Shown here in pieces: positions 62,380 to 64,000 of a stretch of DNA of 64,000 nucleotides. The stretch comes from Clostridia bacterium (GTDB taxonomy: Bacteria; Bacillota; Clostridia; Oscillospirales; CAG-272). The translations under genes and the position numbers were made by a program. How positions within the stretch are numbered: the stretch's first letter is position 1; each line of letters starts with the position of its first letter. The notes under the pieces were generated by a model. That model was not told where the DNA came from and searched no databases. It saw only the letters and a list, made by a program, of their open reading frames with translations. The stretch is taken from contig JAFQVV010000041.1 of assembly GCA_017407835.1 (NCBI GenBank), positions 1-64,000 of the forward strand, given 5' to 3'.

Positions 62380-63651
62380 TTAGATACCGTAAAACAGCCA
62401 AATGTAGATGTAGGCGGGGACGATGGCCGCAAGGGTAAAGGGGATACCGATGCGGAAGAAGTCGCTGTTTTTGACTTCATAGCCTTCACGGCGGAGAATG
62501 CCGATACCGGTAATATTTGCCGAAGCACCGATGGGAGTACAGTTGCCGCCCAGGGTAGCCCCCGAGAGCAGACCAAAGTAGAGCACAGTGGGATCGACTC
62601 CCAGCTTTGCGGCAAGCCCCGCAATCACGGGAAGCATGGTCGCCACATAGGGAATGTTATCAATGAAAGCAGAGATTACCACCGATGCCCAGACGATGAC
62701 GGTATACAGCAGGAAGAGATTTCCGCCTCCCAGAGAAGCCAGCAGATTGGCCGCAGCATCGATCACGCCCTTGGCCGAGATGCCGCCGATCATGAGGAAA
62801 AGTCCCAGCAAAAGGCCGATGGTCTGGAAGTCGATCTCCTTGAGGGGAGCGACAACCGCATCCAATGTTCTCTTGCGTGCGAAGTTATAAATTAAGCCGA
62901 TGACCATCATTCCACAGCAGATCAAGCCGTTTGTAACAGCCGGCTTTTCCGAAATGAAAGATGCAGCGATAAGCAGAAAGATGGTACCGCAGAGCAAAAC
63001 GGTTGGTACATAATCGGTAACCTTGGTGCGTACTGTCGCCTTCTCAATAGGCTTCTTTTCGGTGCGGAAAAGCCATGCGAGAATGATAGCCGAAAGCACG
63101 GCACCAAGCTCGACGGCAAAGAAAATGGAGGGCTTACCTCTGTACCAGAAGAAATCAAGGAAGCTCATATCGGCATACGAGCCCAGCATAATGGCGGTGG
63201 TGTCGCCCACCAGGGTTGCCGCGCCCTGCAGGTTGGAGGAAACGGCAATTCCGATAATAAAGGGGACAGGATTTGTTTTGAGCTTACGGCAGATCTCCAG
63301 CGCAACGGGAGCGATCATCAGCACGGTCGCCACATTATCCACAAAGGCAGAAATCACGCCGGCAAACAGGGCAAGAGCCACCGCCGCGATCTGCACGGTG
63401 GGCACTTTTTCCATGATCAGATCAGCCAGGAGTGAGGGCATTTTGCTCTCAATAAAAAGAGCAACCAGCCCCATGGTTCCGGCAATCATGAGCAGGACAT
63501 TGAAATCAATGGAACCGAACACTTCCCCCAGGGCAAGCATCCCTGTCGCGATAAAAACAAGTCCGGAAGCCAGCGCGATCAAAGGGCGCCACCGGCTGAA
63601 GGTAAGCATCAATACATATGTAACAGCGAACAAAATAATGGCAAATGTCAT
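62380..63651 (-). CDS. SLC13/ArsB-NhaD-type ion transporter
   Basis: A 423-residue polytopic protein with about ten helices in two pseudo-repeats. The hairpin-like segments AVSSNLQGAATLVGDTTAIMLG and LSGATLGGNCTPIGASANI are the family-typical substrate and ion sites of citrate/dicarboxylate- or Na+/H+-type carriers. Direction and substrate (dicarboxylate, arsenite, Na+/H+) cannot be told. ATG 63651 follows GGAG by 7 nt. It stands alone. Confidence 0.88.
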   Translation of the reverse strand: MTFAIILFAVTYVLMLTFSRWRPLIALASGLVFIATGMLALGEVFGSIDFNVLLMIAGTMGLVALFIESKMPSLLADLIMEKVPTVQIAAVALALFAGVISAFVDNVATVLMIAPVALEICRKLKTNPVPFIIGIAVSSNLQGAATLVGDTTAIMLGSYADMSFLDFFWYRGKPSIFFAVELGAVLSAIILAWLFRTEKKPIEKATVRTKVTDYVPTVLLCGTIFLLIAASFISEKPAVTNGLICCGMMVIGLIYNFARKRTLDAVVAPLKEIDFQTIGLLLGLFLMIGGISAKGVIDAAANLLASLGGGNLFLLYTVIVWASVVISAFIDNIPYVATMLPVIAGLAAKLGVDPTVLYFGLLSGATLGGNCTPIGASANITGIGILRREGYEVKNSDFFRIGIPFTLAAIVPAYIYIWLFYGI

Positions 63652-63699
63652 AAGCAATCTCCGGTGTCGGAAGACATCCTTTCGTCAAAATACAGGCTG

Positions 63700-63726
63700 A
63701 TCGGCACCGCAAGAAACGGTGCCGAT
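63700..63726 (-). terminator. Hairpin after gpmI
   Basis: ATCGGCACCG/CGGTGCCGAT (10 bp, perfect) with TTTCTTG loop. Leftward it is followed by CAGCCTGTATTTTG, a weak U-run. It lies 21 bp after the gpmI stop codon. Confidence 0.6.
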
Positions 63727-63747
63727 TGCCCCCAAAACGCAGAGAAA

Positions 63748-64000
63748 TTATTTGACCTCAATCATGGACTCGTCCCACATCTCGGGTGCGGCATAGCCCA
63801 TGAGGTTGACCATGGTCGCGGCCACGTTGGAGAGGCCGTAGCTGCCCTCAGTCTTGAGGGTGTAGCGGTCAGCCGAGTAGTTGTCGTAGATGATGCAGGG
63901 AACGGGGTTGAGGGTGTGGCTGGTCTTGGCCTTGCGATTGCCCGACTTGTCAACCTTGGGCTGACCCGTCTTCTTGTCCAGCTCACACATCTCGTCGGCG
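63748..64000 (-). CDS. gpmI: 2,3-bisphosphoglycerate-independent phosphoglycerate mutase, C-terminal part (cut by window edge)
   Basis: About 84 residues in frame to the window edge. The preserved C-terminal pattern is ADEMCEL (end of the metal-binding HGNAD-type motif), SHTLNPVPCIIYDN with the conserved H-T-x-N-P-V-P, and YGLSNVAATMVNLMG. The enzyme interconverts 3- and 2-phosphoglycerate in glycolysis. The catalytic serine domain lies outside the window. Confidence 0.93.
   Translation of the reverse strand, partial: ADEMCELDKKTGQPKVDKSGNRKAKTSHTLNPVPCIIYDNYSADRYTLKTEGSYGLSNVAATMVNLMGYAAPEMWDESMIEVK

Noticed and set aside
1..64000. CRISPR array
   Set aside because: No set of regularly spaced direct repeats was found on either strand by eye.

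Overview
The window looks like a chromosomal segment of a strictly anaerobic, moderately GC-rich member of the Clostridia, most likely Oscillospirales/Ruminococcaceae. The evidence is a multi-subunit NADH-linked [FeFe]-hydrogenase, a Firmicutes-type dcw cluster with sepF, divIVA, ylmH and yggT, meso-DAP peptidoglycan synthesis under a lysine riboswitch, and a purine operon under a guanine riboswitch. The family placement is inference. Gene boundaries are chosen from start codons, ribosome binding sites and recognised family starts.

Left end (1-9.2 kb): the tail of a large serine recombinase abuts a hydrogenase locus that reads leftward. The catalytic genes are NuoE-like, NuoF-like, a small [2Fe-2S] protein and HydA, with a histidine-kinase-type ATPase among them. 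Upstream lies a second cassette: two DRTGG proteins, an anti-sigma-type ATPase, a protein resembling the hydrogenase catalytic domain, and a PHP phosphoesterase. It reads like a redox/H2 sensing relay. A tRNA-Leu(TAG) with its own promoter and terminator closes the region.

9.2-12.8 kb: an XRE regulator, a very short transcription unit with a strong promoter, good Shine-Dalgarno sequence and terminator, a diacylglycerol-kinase-like lipid kinase, and a secreted WG-repeat/SLH surface protein.

12.8-24 kb: the leftward purine operon purF-purE-purM-purN-purO-AICAR transformylase-purD-purL. It starts at a guanine riboswitch followed by an intrinsic terminator. The two PurH activities are carried by two separate proteins, with an archaeal-type (PurO) IMP cyclohydrolase.

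24-37.8 kb: a dcw cell-wall/division cluster read leftward from a promoter with MraZ boxes: mraZ, rsmH, ftsL-like, PBP (SpoVD/FtsI type), murE, murF, mraY, ftsW, murG, ftsQ, ftsZ. murD, murC and ftsA are absent from their usual places.

38-50.3 kb: a leftward run of queA, miaA, an HlyD-like membrane protein, yggS, sepF, yggT, ylmH, divIVA, ileS, lspA, rluD and a HAD phosphatase, linking division-site proteins with translation genes.

50.4-54 kb: dapA-dapB rightward under a lysine riboswitch, then leftward nrdR, a GNAT acetyltransferase and a DUF6514-like protein. 54.3-62.2 kb (rightward): a small two-helix membrane protein; an operon of a BrxD-like P-loop ATPase, a small SAM methyltransferase and an Lhr/BrxHI-like helicase (candidate defence or DNA-repair system); and an ABC exporter. 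62.2-64 kb: an SLC13-type transporter and the C-terminus of GpmI, both leftward.

Three copies of a hairpin-rich intergenic repeat are dispersed at about 17.9, 40.4 and 62.2 kb. No CRISPR array, rRNA or complete insertion sequence was seen.
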